Positions 25,266-34,517 of a DNA stretch of 64,000 bases are shown one piece after another (the stretch's first letter is position 1; each line of letters opens with the position of its first letter). The notes beneath the pieces were generated by a model that was not told the origin of the DNA, did not search any database, and worked only from the letters and a program-made list of their open reading frames with translations. Both the position numbers and the translations under genes were made by a program. Origin of the DNA: Tardiphaga sp. 709 (GTDB lineage: Bacteria > Pseudomonadota > Alphaproteobacteria > Rhizobiales > Xanthobacteraceae); contig NZ_CP135529.1 of assembly GCF_032401055.1 (NCBI RefSeq), forward strand, positions 5,144,501 through 5,208,500, given 5' to 3'.

Positions 25266-26879
25266 TCAGGCGGAAAGCCAAAGATCGTGCCAGCTCGACG
25301 ATCCCCAGCGCGGCGTGTTGGAATGGTTACGCGCCTTTGCGGTGATCACCGTGACGAATATCTGTTCGATCGGCATCCACACCGGCAGTTCGGTGTTGGC
25401 TTCCTTAACGAAGGTCGCGTAGAGCGCCTTGCGCTTGACGGGATCGATTTCGGTGGCCGCGTCGTCGATCACCTTGTCGATGGCGTCGTTCTTCCAGTCC
25501 CACTGGTTGGTCCAGGGCGCGCCCTTCGGCTGGCCGGAGCGGTACCAGACCGTGGTCGAGACCGCGGGATCGTTGCGATACTGGTGCCAGCCGGTTGAGA
25601 GGTCGAAGGCGTGATCGTCATAGACCTGCTTCAGGAAGCCGCCGCCATCGTTGCGGACAATTTCCACGGGAATGCCGACTTCGCCCAGCGACTGCTGGAT
25701 GAAGGTCGCCCAGAGCGAGATGTCCTCGCCCCATGGCGCGGGCAGCAGGCGCAGCGAGAAGCGGGTGCCGCCGGCCCCCGGCTTGAAGCCGGCCTCGTCG
25801 AGCAGCGCGATCGCCTTCTTCTTGTCATAGGCATATTGCGGCGTATCCGGACCCGGATAGAAGTCGGTGGAGACCGAGGGGATCGGGCCGGTGCCGAGCT
25901 TGGCGAAGTCGCCGAGGAAGTTCTCGATGAAGAACGGCACATTGATCGCATGCGCGATGGCGCGGCGGACGCGGATATCCGCAAGCTCCTTGCGGCGGAA
26001 ATTGAACTCGATGGTGTTGGTGCGCGCGTTGCCTTCATTGCCCTTGGTGGAGACGATGAAGCGCTTGTCCTTGCTGAGCCGTGCCGTGTCGGAAATCGTG
26101 AGGCCCGTGAACGGGCTGTACTGGATGTCGCCGGCTTCCATCTGGGCGGCGGCCGCGGCGCGATCGGTCACGACCTTCCAGACGATGCGATCGAGATAGG
26201 GGGCGTTCGGGCGCCAGTAGTTCTCGTTACGCTCGGCGATGATGTATTGGCCGCGCTCGTACTTGACGAACTTGAAGGGGCCGGTGCCGACGGGGGCGAG
26301 GTTGGTGGGGTTCTGGCGGATGTCGCTGCTGCCCTCATAGAGATGCTTGGCGGAGATATAGCCGAGGTCCGGCAGCGCACGCAGCAGCAGGCCGAGCGGC
26401 ATCGGGCGCTCATATTTGAAGATCGCGGTCTGCGCGTCCGGCGTTTCGACAGCGGTGAGGAACAGCTGCAGGGTCGATCCGTAATTGAGGATCTTCTTCC
26501 ACATGTTCATGGCGGTGAATTGGACGTCGGCCGAGGTGAACGGCTTGCCGTCGTGCCAGGTCACGCCCTTGCGCAACTTGAAGGTGATGGTCTTGCCGTC
26601 CGGTGTGGATTCCCAGCTCTCCGCGAGCACGCCGACCGGCTGGCCATTGGCGTCGAGATCGACCAGTGCTTCCTGGATCTTGCCACCGATGATGTAGACG
26701 CCGGTGGAGGCCTGAATGCTGGGGTTGAGCTGACGCTGTTCTGCACCGTAATGGACATTGAACACGCCGCCCTTGCGGGGCGTTTCCTGCGCGAAGGCGC
26801 GCAGCGGGTTCGCGACATTGGCGGCAATGGCGGCGGAGGTCAGCAGCGCCGTGCGGCGGGTCATTTCCAGGCGGGTCAT
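25266..26879 (-). CDS. extracellular solute-binding protein family 5 (peptide-type ABC importer)
   Basis: A periplasmic binding protein of about 537 aa. The signal region TRRTALLTSAAIAANVANPLRAFAQ carries twin arginines and an Ala-rich stretch, so Tat export is possible. The SBP_bac_5 core shows ESTPDGKTITFKLRKGVTWHDGKPFTSADV and GTGPFKFVKYERGQYI. The C-terminus includes ELPVWMPIEQ. I chose the ATG at 26879, with AGGAG 11 nt upstream; 26864 is an alternative. It is the first gene of the importer operon. The ligand cannot be read from sequence; an amine, amino acid derivative or short peptide fits the neighbours. Confidence 0.93.
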   Translation of the reverse strand: MTRLEMTRRTALLTSAAIAANVANPLRAFAQETPRKGGVFNVHYGAEQRQLNPSIQASTGVYIIGGKIQEALVDLDANGQPVGVLAESWESTPDGKTITFKLRKGVTWHDGKPFTSADVQFTAMNMWKKILNYGSTLQLFLTAVETPDAQTAIFKYERPMPLGLLLRALPDLGYISAKHLYEGSSDIRQNPTNLAPVGTGPFKFVKYERGQYIIAERNENYWRPNAPYLDRIVWKVVTDRAAAAAQMEAGDIQYSPFTGLTISDTARLSKDKRFIVSTKGNEGNARTNTIEFNFRRKELADIRVRRAIAHAINVPFFIENFLGDFAKLGTGPIPSVSTDFYPGPDTPQYAYDKKKAIALLDEAGFKPGAGGTRFSLRLLPAPWGEDISLWATFIQQSLGEVGIPVEIVRNDGGGFLKQVYDDHAFDLSTGWHQYRNDPAVSTTVWYRSGQPKGAPWTNQWDWKNDAIDKVIDDAATEIDPVKRKALYATFVKEANTELPVWMPIEQIFVTVITAKARNHSNTPRWGSSSWHDLWLSA

Positions 26880-27008
26880 GGTGTCGAAGTCTCCTGCGTC
26901 GTGCCTGCGCAGATGGAACCAGCGCATAGCCCGCGCAACCTAGGGCATAACCGGCGGCCAAGTCATTCCCTAATGCTACGGCGCCTCAGAGAATTCTTGC
27001 AAGACATG

Positions 27009-27040
27009 GCAATGGCGCAGCATAAATGCCGCGCCATTGC
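27009..27040 (-). terminator. strong hairpin downstream of the catalase gene
   Basis: GCAATGGCGC (27009-27018) pairs perfectly with GCGCCATTGC (27031-27040), and the loop itself holds GCAT-AA-ATGC. It lies 65 bp beyond the end of the catalase gene and 130 bp before the importer start. No T-run follows, so it may also serve as an RNA 3' end protector. Confidence 0.5.
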
Positions 27041-27104
27041 TTCGACCTGAAAGCTTTGCTCAAAAGTTATGCCAGCCCGCACACGGCGCGGGCAACCGCA
27101 CGCT

Positions 27105-29033
27105 TCAGCGCATCTTGACGCTCGGTTCGCGGCTCCAGAGCCGCAGCTTGGCCAGCTTGTCCATGAAGCCCGGCACGTCGTCGGCGCTGCCCAGCGCAAC
27201 CACGCCTTCATCGAGGTCGTCCGAGATTCCCACCCTCGCGAACAACCGCTCGGCTGCCTCGGAATGTCCGATAAACTTGCAGTGGGCAAAGGCGTCGGTG
27301 ACGAAGTCGCGGGCCGTCGACTCCTGCAGGAGGTCGTCGATGCCGGCCTCCGCCGGGAGCAAGGCGACTGCGTCATAAAGAACAGAAGGGCCACCATCGA
27401 TCATCTGGTCGGCGGCGACCAGGCTACCATCGCTGGCTTCAACCCCGTTCACCTTTGGCGCAATGATCTCGTATGTTGCGCCGGCCTGCGTCACCGCGCC
27501 TTGCAGGGCGGCGAGGAGCTTGGCATCGACCCCGTCGGTGACGAGGATGCCGAGCTTGCGGCCTTCGAAACGCTGCGGGCCTTTCAGGACGATGCTGAGT
27601 GACGGCGACTCCGCCAGATCCTGCCGCGTTGGCATCGCTGCATCGGCGGGCTTCGGCATTGTCGGAAGACCCAGCATGGTGCCGACCTTGTTGGCCAGGC
27701 CTTCGTCGATGTTCAGGAGATGCGAGACCATGCGCTCGCGGATCACCGGCGTCTTCACTTTGCTCAATTCGAAAGTCAGCGCTGCGGCAATATGGTGTTG
27801 CTCTCCCCTGGTCTGGCTGATGAAGAACTGCCGTGCCTGGCTGTAGTGATCCGCAAAGCTTTCTGCGCGCAGCCGGCGCTTCGCGCCATGCTCTATGTCC
27901 GCGAACGTCTTGAAACCTTTGGCGGTGGACTCGCGTGGGCCTACGCCGAACGAATTTGGCTGGTAGTTGACGCGACCGACAGGGTTGTGCATCGCCATGT
28001 GCCCGTCCTGCTGGAAATGTCCGAACGGACATTTCGGAGCATTGATCGGGATATGGGTGAAGTTCGGGCTTCCCAGCCGCTTCAGCTGTGTATCCAGATA
28101 GGAGAAATTGCGGCCTTGCAGCAGCGGGTCATTGGTGAAGTCGATGCCGGGCGGAACATTCTGCGTCATGAACGCGACCTGTTCGGTTTCGGCAAAGAAA
28201 TTATCCGGCATACGGTCCAGCACAAGACGGCCGATGGCAATCGGTGGCACGAGTTCTTCCGGAATAAGCTTGGTCGGATCGAGAATATCGAAATCGAACT
28301 GGTCGGCGAATTCGCTGTTGAACAGCTGCACCTGCAACTCCCATTCCGGGTAATTTCCGGACTGGATCGCGCTCCACAGGTCGCGTCGATGAAAATCCGG
28401 ATCGGCACCGTTGATCTTGACGGCCTCGTTCCACAGCACCGATTGCAGACCCAGTTTCGGCTTCCAGTGGAATTTGACGAAGGTCGATTCGTCCTTGGCG
28501 TTAACGAAGCGGAATGTATGGACGCCGAACCCCTCCATGAAACGGAAAGAGCGGGGAATGGTGCGGTCCGACATCTGCCACATGACCATGTGCATGCTTT
28601 CGGGCGTCAGCGAAATGAAATCCCAGAAGTTATCATGCGCCGACTGCGCCTGCGGGAAGGCACTGTCGGGCTCTTCCTTCACGGCATGGACCAGATCGGG
28701 AAACTTGATGGCATCCTGGATGAAGAACACCGGGATGTTGTTGCCGACCAGGTCCCAGTTGCCCTCTTGGGTATAGATTTTAACGGCAAAGCCGCGCACG
28801 TCGCGTGCGAGGTCGAACGACCCTTTGCTGCCCGCGACCGTCGAGAACCGAACGAAGGCCGGGGTTCGCTCGCCTGGGCGCTGAAACAGATCGGCGCGCG
28901 TATGCTTGGCCAGTGAACCGTAATTTTCGAAGAAGCCATGCGCGGCATAGCCGCGTGCATGGACCACGCGTTCGGGAATCCGTTCATGATCGAAATGGAA
29001 GATTTTTTCACGAAAGTGAAAATCCTCGAGCAA
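27105..29033 (-). CDS. katE: clade-2 (KatE/HPII-type) catalase, open frame lacking its 5' end
   Basis: The frame encodes 642 aa of a large-subunit haem catalase that splits hydrogen peroxide. The active-site His is in [12 protein letters not shown], the Asn in [18 protein letters not shown], and the haem-ligand Tyr in [12 protein letters not shown]. After about residue 470 comes the extra flavodoxin/DJ-1-like domain ([20 protein letters not shown]) that marks clade-2 enzymes. The first listed codon is a TTG inside the conserved leader; the missing N-terminal residues are encoded upstream in another frame (29090-29221), and one C is lacking near 29088-29091. Either the gene is frameshifted or the sequence has an error. 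It lies 80 bp downstream of a DUF4142 gene on the same strand. Confidence 0.88.
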   Translation of the reverse strand: MLEDFHFREKIFHFDHERIPERVVHARGYAAHGFFENYGSLAKHTRADLFQRPGERTPAFVRFSTVAGSKGSFDLARDVRGFAVKIYTQEGNWDLVGNNIPVFFIQDAIKFPDLVHAVKEEPDSAFPQAQSAHDNFWDFISLTPESMHMVMWQMSDRTIPRSFRFMEGFGVHTFRFVNAKDESTFVKFHWKPKLGLQSVLWNEAVKINGADPDFHRRDLWSAIQSGNYPEWELQVQLFNSEFADQFDFDILDPTKLIPEELVPPIAIGRLVLDRMPDNFFAETEQVAFMTQNVPPGIDFTNDPLLQGRNFSYLDTQLKRLGSPNFTHIPINAPKCPFGHFQQDGHMAMHNPVGRVNYQPNSFGVGPRESTAKGFKTFADIEHGAKRRLRAESFADHYSQARQFFISQTRGEQHHIAAALTFELSKVKTPVIRERMVSHLLNIDEGLANKVGTMLGLPTMPKPADAAMPTRQDLAESPSLSIVLKGPQRFEGRKLGILVTDGVDAKLLAALQGAVTQAGATYEIIAPKVNGVEASDGSLVAADQMIDGGPSVLYDAVALLPAEAGIDDLLQESTARDFVTDAFAHCKFIGHSEAAERLFARVGISDDLDEGVVALGSADDVPGFMDKLAKLRLWSREPSVKMR

Positions 29034-29089
29034 TGTCGGTCCGCGCGACCCGGCCTTGAGCGAGTTCTGATCGTCGAAGACCGGGCCGC

Positions 29090-29221
29090 CTGGGCCGTGG
29101 TCAGCAACGCGTCGTCCGGTCCGCCGATCTGATGGAGTTCGCCGCCCTCACCGCGAACAAGTGTCTGATCGTGAATCGTTGCATTGGTGGTGTCGCTCTT
29201 GGGCGTCGATGATTTGGCCAT
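29090..29221 (-). pseudogene. katE: out-of-frame 5' end of the catalase gene
   Basis: From ATG 29221 the reading frame gives MAKSSTPKSDTT and later [20 protein letters not shown], the N-terminal arm of clade-2 catalases. It then turns into Arg-rich noise. Adding one base in the run at 29088-29091 joins it to [24 protein letters not shown] in the main frame, the expected continuation. So the full gene would span 27105-29221 and encode about 705 aa, the usual size of the family. Confidence 0.75.
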
Positions 29222-29252
29222 GGGATGTCTCGCAGAAGTTACCGGGGAGAAG

Positions 29253-29276
29253 GGCCCGCGATTGCGTTCGCGGGCC
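29253..29276 (-). terminator. intercistronic hairpin between DUF4142 and catalase genes
   Basis: GGCCCGCGA (29253-29261) and TCGCGGGCC (29268-29276) form a 9-bp stem with a 6-nt loop in the 80-bp gap after the DUF4142 gene. There is no T-run. It may partly terminate transcription before the catalase gene or shield the DUF4142 message. Confidence 0.4.
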
Positions 29277-29301
29277 TCAGGGAGTTCGGCGTTGGCAGGC
29301 G

Positions 29302-29844
29302 TTACTTGCCGAGGTTCTGCGCCATTTCGAGGTGATGCTTCAGCGCCGGCAGGGTCTTTCCGGCCCAGTCCTTCAATTCGGCGTTGTCGCCGCTTTTGGC
29401 GTAGCGCTCGAACAGATCGACCGCGTCCTTGTGGGCGTCGACCTGTACCGAATTGAAGTTCTTGCTGAAGTCAGCGCCGCTTTGTTCCTTCAACTTGTCG
29501 AGCTTGCTCTGATGCGCGCTGTCGAGCGCTGCCGGAAGTTCGGCCTTGACCTTGCCGCTGCCGACCATCGCCTTCAGCTCGGTGCTGGTCTTGGTGTGAT
29601 CTTTCACCATCATGGCTGCAAAGGATTTCTCGGCGGCATTTCCCTTGCTTTCTGCCAGTGTGTTGGACTGGATCTCGAACATGTCGCTGATCGCGACCTG
29701 CTTGACGAAATCAGGGGTGCTCGGGCTGACACCGAGAACGGAATTGACTCCCGTCTTTTCGCCGACGGACTGCGCGTAAACGGCTGGGGCGAGGGCGGAG
29801 GACACGAGCAACAGGCTCGCGGCAATAAGGGTGCTGCGTTTCAT
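29302..29844 (-). CDS. DUF4142 domain-containing periplasmic protein
   Basis: A 180-aa exported protein with signal peptide MKRSTLIAASLLLVSSALAP ending in VYAQS. The mature part is all-helical, ferritin-like in pattern: TPDFVKQVAISDMFEIQSNTLA, then KSFAAMMVKDHTKTSTELK and later HKDAVDLFERYAKSGDN and ALKHHLEMAQNL. These match the DUF4142 (ferritin-like) family found in stress-related and rhizobial proteins; function is not established. A GGAAGAA ribosome binding site precedes the ATG. It is upstream of the catalase gene on the same strand, which hints at shared oxidative-stress control. Confidence 0.9.
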   Translation of the reverse strand: MKRSTLIAASLLLVSSALAPAVYAQSVGEKTGVNSVLGVSPSTPDFVKQVAISDMFEIQSNTLAESKGNAAEKSFAAMMVKDHTKTSTELKAMVGSGKVKAELPAALDSAHQSKLDKLKEQSGADFSKNFNSVQVDAHKDAVDLFERYAKSGDNAELKDWAGKTLPALKHHLEMAQNLGK

Positions 29845-30056
29845 GATTCTTCCAATGTTTGGACGAGGGCATCAGGTGTCAGCACAACCGGATCAATCGT
29901 GTTGTGTTCCGGACCAAATGAGTCATGGGTGCGAAGGCCCGGATCAGGCCTGTCTGGACCGCCCCGGTCCCATCCCTGCGGAAGGGCCTCGTGTTGGCTC
30001 GATCATTGCTTTCGGTTCTGTTACAAACCGCACGCAACCCGAACCCGGATAATTTT

Positions 30057-30986
30057 ATGCGTAAGCTCACCGTCGCCGCCGCCCAATTGGGCCCGATCCA
30101 GAAAGCCGAAAGCCGCGAGGCCGTGGTCAAGCGCATGCTGGTGCTGCTGGACGAAGCCAAGGGGAAGGGCGCCGACCTCGTCGTCTATCCCGAGTTGGCG
30201 CTGACGACATTTTTTCCGCGCTGGTACATGACCGACCAGAAGGAGGTCGATACCTGGTTCGAGTCCGAAATGCCGAACGCTGCGACCCAGCCGCTGTTCG
30301 ATGCCGCCGCCAAGGCTGGTATCGCGCTGTCCATCGGTTACGCCGAGCTGACTGATGACGGCCACCACTTCAACACCCAGATCCTCACCGACAAGACCGG
30401 CAAGATCGTCGGTAAATATCGCAAGGTGCATCTGCCCGGCCATGTGGAATTCGATACCGAGCGTGCCTTCCAGCATCTGGAGAAGCGTTATTTCGAACCG
30501 GGCGATCTCGGCTTTCCCGTGTTCCGCGCTTTGGGCGGCATCTTCGGCATGATGGTGTGCAACGATCGACGCTGGCCGGAATCCTACCGCGTGATGGGCC
30601 TGCAGGGCGTCGAGATGATTGTGCTCGGCTACAACACGCCGTCGGTGAATTCGCAGAAGTCGGTCGAGGGGCCGGAGCAGCGCCTGTTCCACAATCGCCT
30701 GTCGGTGCAGGCCGGCGCCTATCAGAACTCGACCTTCGTTGTCGCTGTCGCCAAGGCCGGCGACGAAGACGGTCATCCCCTGATCGGCGGTTCGCTGATC
30801 GTCGATCCCAATGGCGTGATTCTCGCCGAAGCCAAGACCGAAGGCGATGAGCTGCTGGTTTGCACCGTCGATCTCGACGACACCAAGTTCGGCAAGGACA
30901 CCATCTTCGACTTCAAGCGCCATCGACGCATCGAGCATTATGGCCGGATCACCAGCCAGACGGGTGTGGTTCTGCCGCCGGAGTAA
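30057..30986 (+). CDS. N-carbamoyl-D-amino-acid hydrolase
   Basis: A 309-aa nitrilase-superfamily amidohydrolase that removes the carbamoyl group from N-carbamoyl-D-amino acids, giving a D-amino acid, CO2 and ammonia. The catalytic triad is seen as Glu46 (VVYPELAL), Lys123 (YRKVHLPG) and Cys168 (MMVCNDRRWPES). Spacing and length match the Agrobacterium enzyme closely, and the C-terminal FDFKRHRRIEHYG is also typical. The start at 30057 gives the family N-terminus MRKLTVAAAQLGPI; the longer frame from 29925 does not. A hydantoinase gene and a hydantoin racemase-like gene lie within 1 kb, so it would be the last step of D-hydantoin breakdown. Confidence 0.92.
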   Translation: MRKLTVAAAQLGPIQKAESREAVVKRMLVLLDEAKGKGADLVVYPELALTTFFPRWYMTDQKEVDTWFESEMPNAATQPLFDAAAKAGIALSIGYAELTDDGHHFNTQILTDKTGKIVGKYRKVHLPGHVEFDTERAFQHLEKRYFEPGDLGFPVFRALGGIFGMMVCNDRRWPESYRVMGLQGVEMIVLGYNTPSVNSQKSVEGPEQRLFHNRLSVQAGAYQNSTFVVAVAKAGDEDGHPLIGGSLIVDPNGVILAEAKTEGDELLVCTVDLDDTKFGKDTIFDFKRHRRIEHYGRITSQTGVVLPPE

Positions 30987-31035
30987 GTGACTTACGCGCT
31001 TGCTTACCCACTCCTTGCAGCTGCTCGTCTAAACT

Positions 31036-31119
31036 CCGTCATGCCCGGCGTATGCCGGGTATCCACGTCTTGGCTCCAAGCGAAGACGTGGATGGCCGGG
31101 ACAAGCCCGGCCATGACGG
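31036..31119. repeat. cloverleaf-like intergenic repeat, family B
   Basis: Closing arms CCGTCATG (31036-31043) and CATGACGG (31112-31119) enclose three hairpins: CCCGGC-gtat-GCCGGG, ATCCACGTCTT (31061-31071) with AAGACGTGGAT (31083-31093), and GGCCGGG with CCCGGCC. The shape is a four-way junction in single-stranded form. It lies between convergent genes. Related 'CATGCCCGG' repeats are common in this bacterial family (from memory). Confidence 0.75.
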
Positions 31120-31156
31120 CTGAGAGGGCTTTGCGCGCGGTCGGGACGCGCAAATT

Positions 31157-31816
31157 CTACTGAAACATCACCGTGCCGATCGCCATACTCACGGCGGCCT
31201 GAGTCGGATCGATCACGGGAATGCCCAGCGCATCCTCGAGCGCGCTGCGATGACGCGACATGCCGGCGCAGCCCATGACGACGGCATTGGCGCCGTCCTC
31301 GTCCTTCAACTGGCGGCCGACCTTGATCATGCGCGCCAGCGTGTCGTCGCCGGAAGCCGCTTCCGCCACGGTCATGTTGAGCGGTCGTTCGCCGGCGAAG
31401 CGATCCATCAGGCACATCTGGCGGAGATAACGCATGTGCCGGCCGATCGAGCCCTGCGCCACCGCGATGACGCCAAAGCGGTCGCCGCGTGACAGCGCAG
31501 TCAGCACGCCGGATTCGGCGATGCCGAAGACCGGCCGCTCCGTCGCCTCACGGCACACATGCAGGCCGGGATCTGAATAGCAGGCAATGACGAAGGCATC
31601 GGCGGAATTGTCGGCGGCCACCAGCCGGCTCAGCGGTATCGTGACGCTTTCGAGATCGGCCTGCGTCTGCACGCCCAATGGTCCTTCCGCCAGCGTGATG
31701 CATTCAATCTCGGGCCCGGCCTCGAACATCACCGGTTGCAGTGCTTCGGCGAGGTTGCGCGTCACCTGCGGATTGCTGTTCGGATTGACCACCAGAATCT
31801 TCTTGCGGCGCTGCAT
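31157..31816 (-). CDS. Asp/Glu/hydantoin racemase family protein
   Basis: A 219-aa cofactor-independent racemase. The two catalytic cysteines are visible in FVIACYSDPGL and VVMGCAGMSRH, and the N-terminal ILVVNPNSNPQVT is typical of the hydantoin racemase branch. It would interconvert the enantiomers of 5-substituted hydantoins so that the D-specific hydantoinase can use both. AAGGAG stands 6 nt upstream of the ATG. It is divergent from the hydantoinase gene across a 98-bp gap that must hold both promoters. Allantoin or Asp racemase activity cannot be excluded. Confidence 0.86.
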   Translation of the reverse strand: MQRRKKILVVNPNSNPQVTRNLAEALQPVMFEAGPEIECITLAEGPLGVQTQADLESVTIPLSRLVAADNSADAFVIACYSDPGLHVCREATERPVFGIAESGVLTALSRGDRFGVIAVAQGSIGRHMRYLRQMCLMDRFAGERPLNMTVAEAASGDDTLARMIKVGRQLKDEDGANAVVMGCAGMSRHRSALEDALGIPVIDPTQAAVSMAIGTVMFQ

Positions 31817-31914
31817 ATTCGGCTCCTTGTCAGGACAGCAGTATTACCGGAAAGTGCCGACCGTCAAAGCCTGTAAAATGTTCGCATAGCCGATCTAATC
31901 TTGGAGTTCTGCCC

Positions 31915-33381
31915 TTGTCCGATCCCGTCTACGACCTCGTAATCCGCGGTGGCACCGTCGCCACATCGAGCGATGTGTTTGCCGCCGATGTCGGTATTAC
32001 CGGTGAGACCATTGTGGCGCTGGGCAGCGGACTTGCAGCGGGCCGTAAAGAGATCGATGCAACAGGCAGGCTGGTGCTGCCCGGTGGGGTCGATGCCCAC
32101 GCCCATATCGAACAGCTCTCCGCTGCCGGCATCATGAATGCCGACACCTTCGAGAGCGCGACGCGGTCCGCGGCCTTCGGTGGCACCACCAGCGTGATCT
32201 CCTTTGCCGCCCAGCATGTCGGCATGGATGTGCAGGAGGTCGTCAGCGATTATACGGCGCTCGCAAAGAAGGGCGCGATGATCGACTATGCCTTTCACAT
32301 CATCGTCTCTGACGTCACCGACAAGGTCATCGCCGACGATATTCCGGCACTGGTGAGTCAAGGCCATTCCTCGATCAAGATTTTCATGACCTATGACCGG
32401 CTCAAGGTCGACGACGAGAAGCTGCTGGATATCCTCGCCGCCGCGCGCGAGGCGAAGGCGCTGGTCTGCGTCCATGCAGAGAACCACGGTGTCATCGCCT
32501 GGATGGTGAAGCGGCTGATCGACAAGGGCTACACCGCGCCGAAATATCACGCTGTCAGCCATGCGCGTGTGTCGGAATCCGAAGCCTTCACGCGGCTGAT
32601 CGCCTTCAGTGAATTGCTCGATCAGCCCGTGATGATCTTCCACGTCTCGACGCGCGAAGGCGCCGCGGTGATCCGCGAGGCGCGCGGCCGCGGCGTCAAG
32701 ATTTTCGCAGAGACCTGTCCGCAATATCTGTTCCTCACCGCCGACGATCTCGACAAGCCCGGTGCCGAAGGCGCCAAGTGGATGTGCAGCCCACCGGCGC
32801 GCACCACGGACGATCAGGAGGCGTTGTGGCAGGCATTGTCGCTCGGCGATCTGCAACTGATCTCGTCGGACCACGCGCCCTATCGCTATGACGAGACCGG
32901 CAAGCTGCGCGCCGGGCCGAACCCGACATTCAAGCAGGTCGCCAACGGTCTGCCCGGCCTCGAAGTGCGCCTGCCACTGCTGTTCGACGCCATGGTGTCG
33001 AAAGGTCGTCTCGGCCTGTCGAAATTCGTCGAGCTCACATCCACCGCCCCGGCGCAGATCTACAATCTGCCGAAGAAGGGCTCGATCGCCATCGGCAACG
33101 ATGCCGACATCGCGATCTGGGACCCGGCGCGCAAGGTGACGCTCTCAGATGAGATGATGCACGATCTCACCGGCTTCTCGCCGTTCTCTGGCCGCACCGT
33201 CACCGGCTGGCCCGAGAAGGTGTTGTTGCGCGGTCGTGTCCTCGTCGACGGCGATACGTTCACCAGCAAGCCGGGCGAGGGGCGCCTGATGCTGCGCGAG
33301 GGCGGCAGGGCCGCCACGCCGTCAGGCAGGCTCGCCGCCGAAATGGACCCGGCGAAGAACTTCGGCGCGAAGCTGCTGTGA
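31915..33381 (+). CDS. D-hydantoinase/dihydropyrimidinase family amidohydrolase
   Basis: A 488-aa metal-dependent amidohydrolase that opens the hydantoin or dihydropyrimidine ring to an N-carbamoyl amino acid. The metal-binding HxH is in GGVDAHAHIEQ, the carboxylated lysine candidate in HSSIKIFMTY, further His ligands in VCVHAENH and MIFHVSTREGA, and the Asp in ISSDHAPY. Length is standard. Translation starts at TTG 31915 with GGAG 8 nt upstream. Its stop overlaps the start of the PLP enzyme gene (TGATG). With the carbamoylase and racemase it completes a hydantoin-to-D-amino-acid route; the natural substrate is not known. Confidence 0.93.
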   Translation: MSDPVYDLVIRGGTVATSSDVFAADVGITGETIVALGSGLAAGRKEIDATGRLVLPGGVDAHAHIEQLSAAGIMNADTFESATRSAAFGGTTSVISFAAQHVGMDVQEVVSDYTALAKKGAMIDYAFHIIVSDVTDKVIADDIPALVSQGHSSIKIFMTYDRLKVDDEKLLDILAAAREAKALVCVHAENHGVIAWMVKRLIDKGYTAPKYHAVSHARVSESEAFTRLIAFSELLDQPVMIFHVSTREGAAVIREARGRGVKIFAETCPQYLFLTADDLDKPGAEGAKWMCSPPARTTDDQEALWQALSLGDLQLISSDHAPYRYDETGKLRAGPNPTFKQVANGLPGLEVRLPLLFDAMVSKGRLGLSKFVELTSTAPAQIYNLPKKGSIAIGNDADIAIWDPARKVTLSDEMMHDLTGFSPFSGRTVTGWPEKVLLRGRVLVDGDTFTSKPGEGRLMLREGGRAATPSGRLAAEMDPAKNFGAKLL

Positions 33382-34496
33382 TGACAAACATGCTCGATCC
33401 CAATCTGCCGGGTTTCGCGGATATCCAGACGCCTGCGCTGGTGCTGGATGCGTCTGCGCTTCAGCGCAACATCCAGGGGATGGCCGAGTTCGCCAAAGCG
33501 AACGGCGTTGCGCTTCGCCCGCATGCCAAGACTCATAAGTCGACGCGTATCGCGCAATTGCAGATCGAGGCCGGCGCCGTCGGGATTTCCTGCGCGACGG
33601 TTGCCGAGATCGAGGCTTTCGCGCAGGCCGGTATCACGGGTCTGCTGCTGACGACACCTGTCGCCGATCGGCCGAAGCTCGCGCGTCTGGCCGCTGTCGC
33701 CGACCAATCCGATATTAATATCGTCGTCGACCATGCCGACCAGATTCACGTGCTGCACGAATTGCTCGATGCCGGCAGCCGTCCGCTGCAGGTGCTGATC
33801 GATATCGATGTCGGCCAGCGCCGCACCGGTGTTGTTGACACAGCATCGACACTCGCGCTTGCGCAACTGATCGAAGCGACGCCGGGCATGACATTCGGTG
33901 GCATCCAGGGTTTCGCGGGTCATGTGCAGCACATGATCGATGCCCAGGAGCGCAGGGCAGGCGCTGCGCGCGTGCGCGCCATGCTCGACGACCATCTGCA
34001 TGTGCTGACGGAAGCCGGCATCAAGGCGGAGATCGTCACCGGCAGCGGCACGGGCGCCTGCGCTTATGATGTCACGGGCACCTTTACGGAGTTGCAGGTC
34101 GGCTCCTATGTCTTCATGGATTCCGACTACGGCAAGCTGGAGCACGAGGGTGCTGCGCTGCCTTACGATCCAAGTTTGTTTATTCTCGCGACGGTCACGT
34201 CGGTGAATCGTGCCGGCGAGTTCACGGTGGATGCCGGCGTGAAGGCAATGGCCTTCAACGGCCCGGTGCCGTCGCTGATGTTGGGTGTGCCGGAAGGTTC
34301 GACCTATCGCTTCGGCGGCGACGAACACGGCATGATCACGCTGCCGGAGGGGGCCGAAGCGCCGAAGCTCGGCAGCCGCGTGCTGCTGCTGACGACCCAT
34401 TGTGATCCCACGGTGAACCTGCATGGGAGCTATCAGGTGGTCGGGCACAATGGCAGCGTCGAGGCGTGGCCGGTGCTGGCGCGGTATGGGGCGTAG
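33381..34496 (+). CDS. DSD1 family PLP-dependent enzyme (D-threonine aldolase/D-serine dehydratase-like)
   Basis: A 371-aa protein with the alanine-racemase-type TIM barrel. It begins DIQTPALVLDASALQRNIQGM, and the PLP lysine is Lys50 in RPHAKTHKS. The C-terminal metal and active-site part includes DEHGMITLP and LLTTHCDPTVNLHG, the His/Cys zinc site of this family. Members cleave or dehydrate D-3-hydroxy amino acids. The ATG at 33381 overlaps the hydantoinase stop by one base. It may process the D-amino acid released by the carbamoylase, which would suit a hydroxylated side chain; this is inference. Confidence 0.88.
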   Translation: MTNMLDPNLPGFADIQTPALVLDASALQRNIQGMAEFAKANGVALRPHAKTHKSTRIAQLQIEAGAVGISCATVAEIEAFAQAGITGLLLTTPVADRPKLARLAAVADQSDINIVVDHADQIHVLHELLDAGSRPLQVLIDIDVGQRRTGVVDTASTLALAQLIEATPGMTFGGIQGFAGHVQHMIDAQERRAGAARVRAMLDDHLHVLTEAGIKAEIVTGSGTGACAYDVTGTFTELQVGSYVFMDSDYGKLEHEGAALPYDPSLFILATVTSVNRAGEFTVDAGVKAMAFNGPVPSLMLGVPEGSTYRFGGDEHGMITLPEGAEAPKLGSRVLLLTTHCDPTVNLHGSYQVVGHNGSVEAWPVLARYGA

Positions 34497-34517
34497 CGCC
34501 CCAGACGCGTCATCACC

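Noticed and set aside
25611-27050. 479-codon plus-strand frame opposite the importer binding-protein gene
   Set aside because: Antisense to a well-supported family 5 binding protein; composition is Glu/Asp/Arg-rich noise without motifs.
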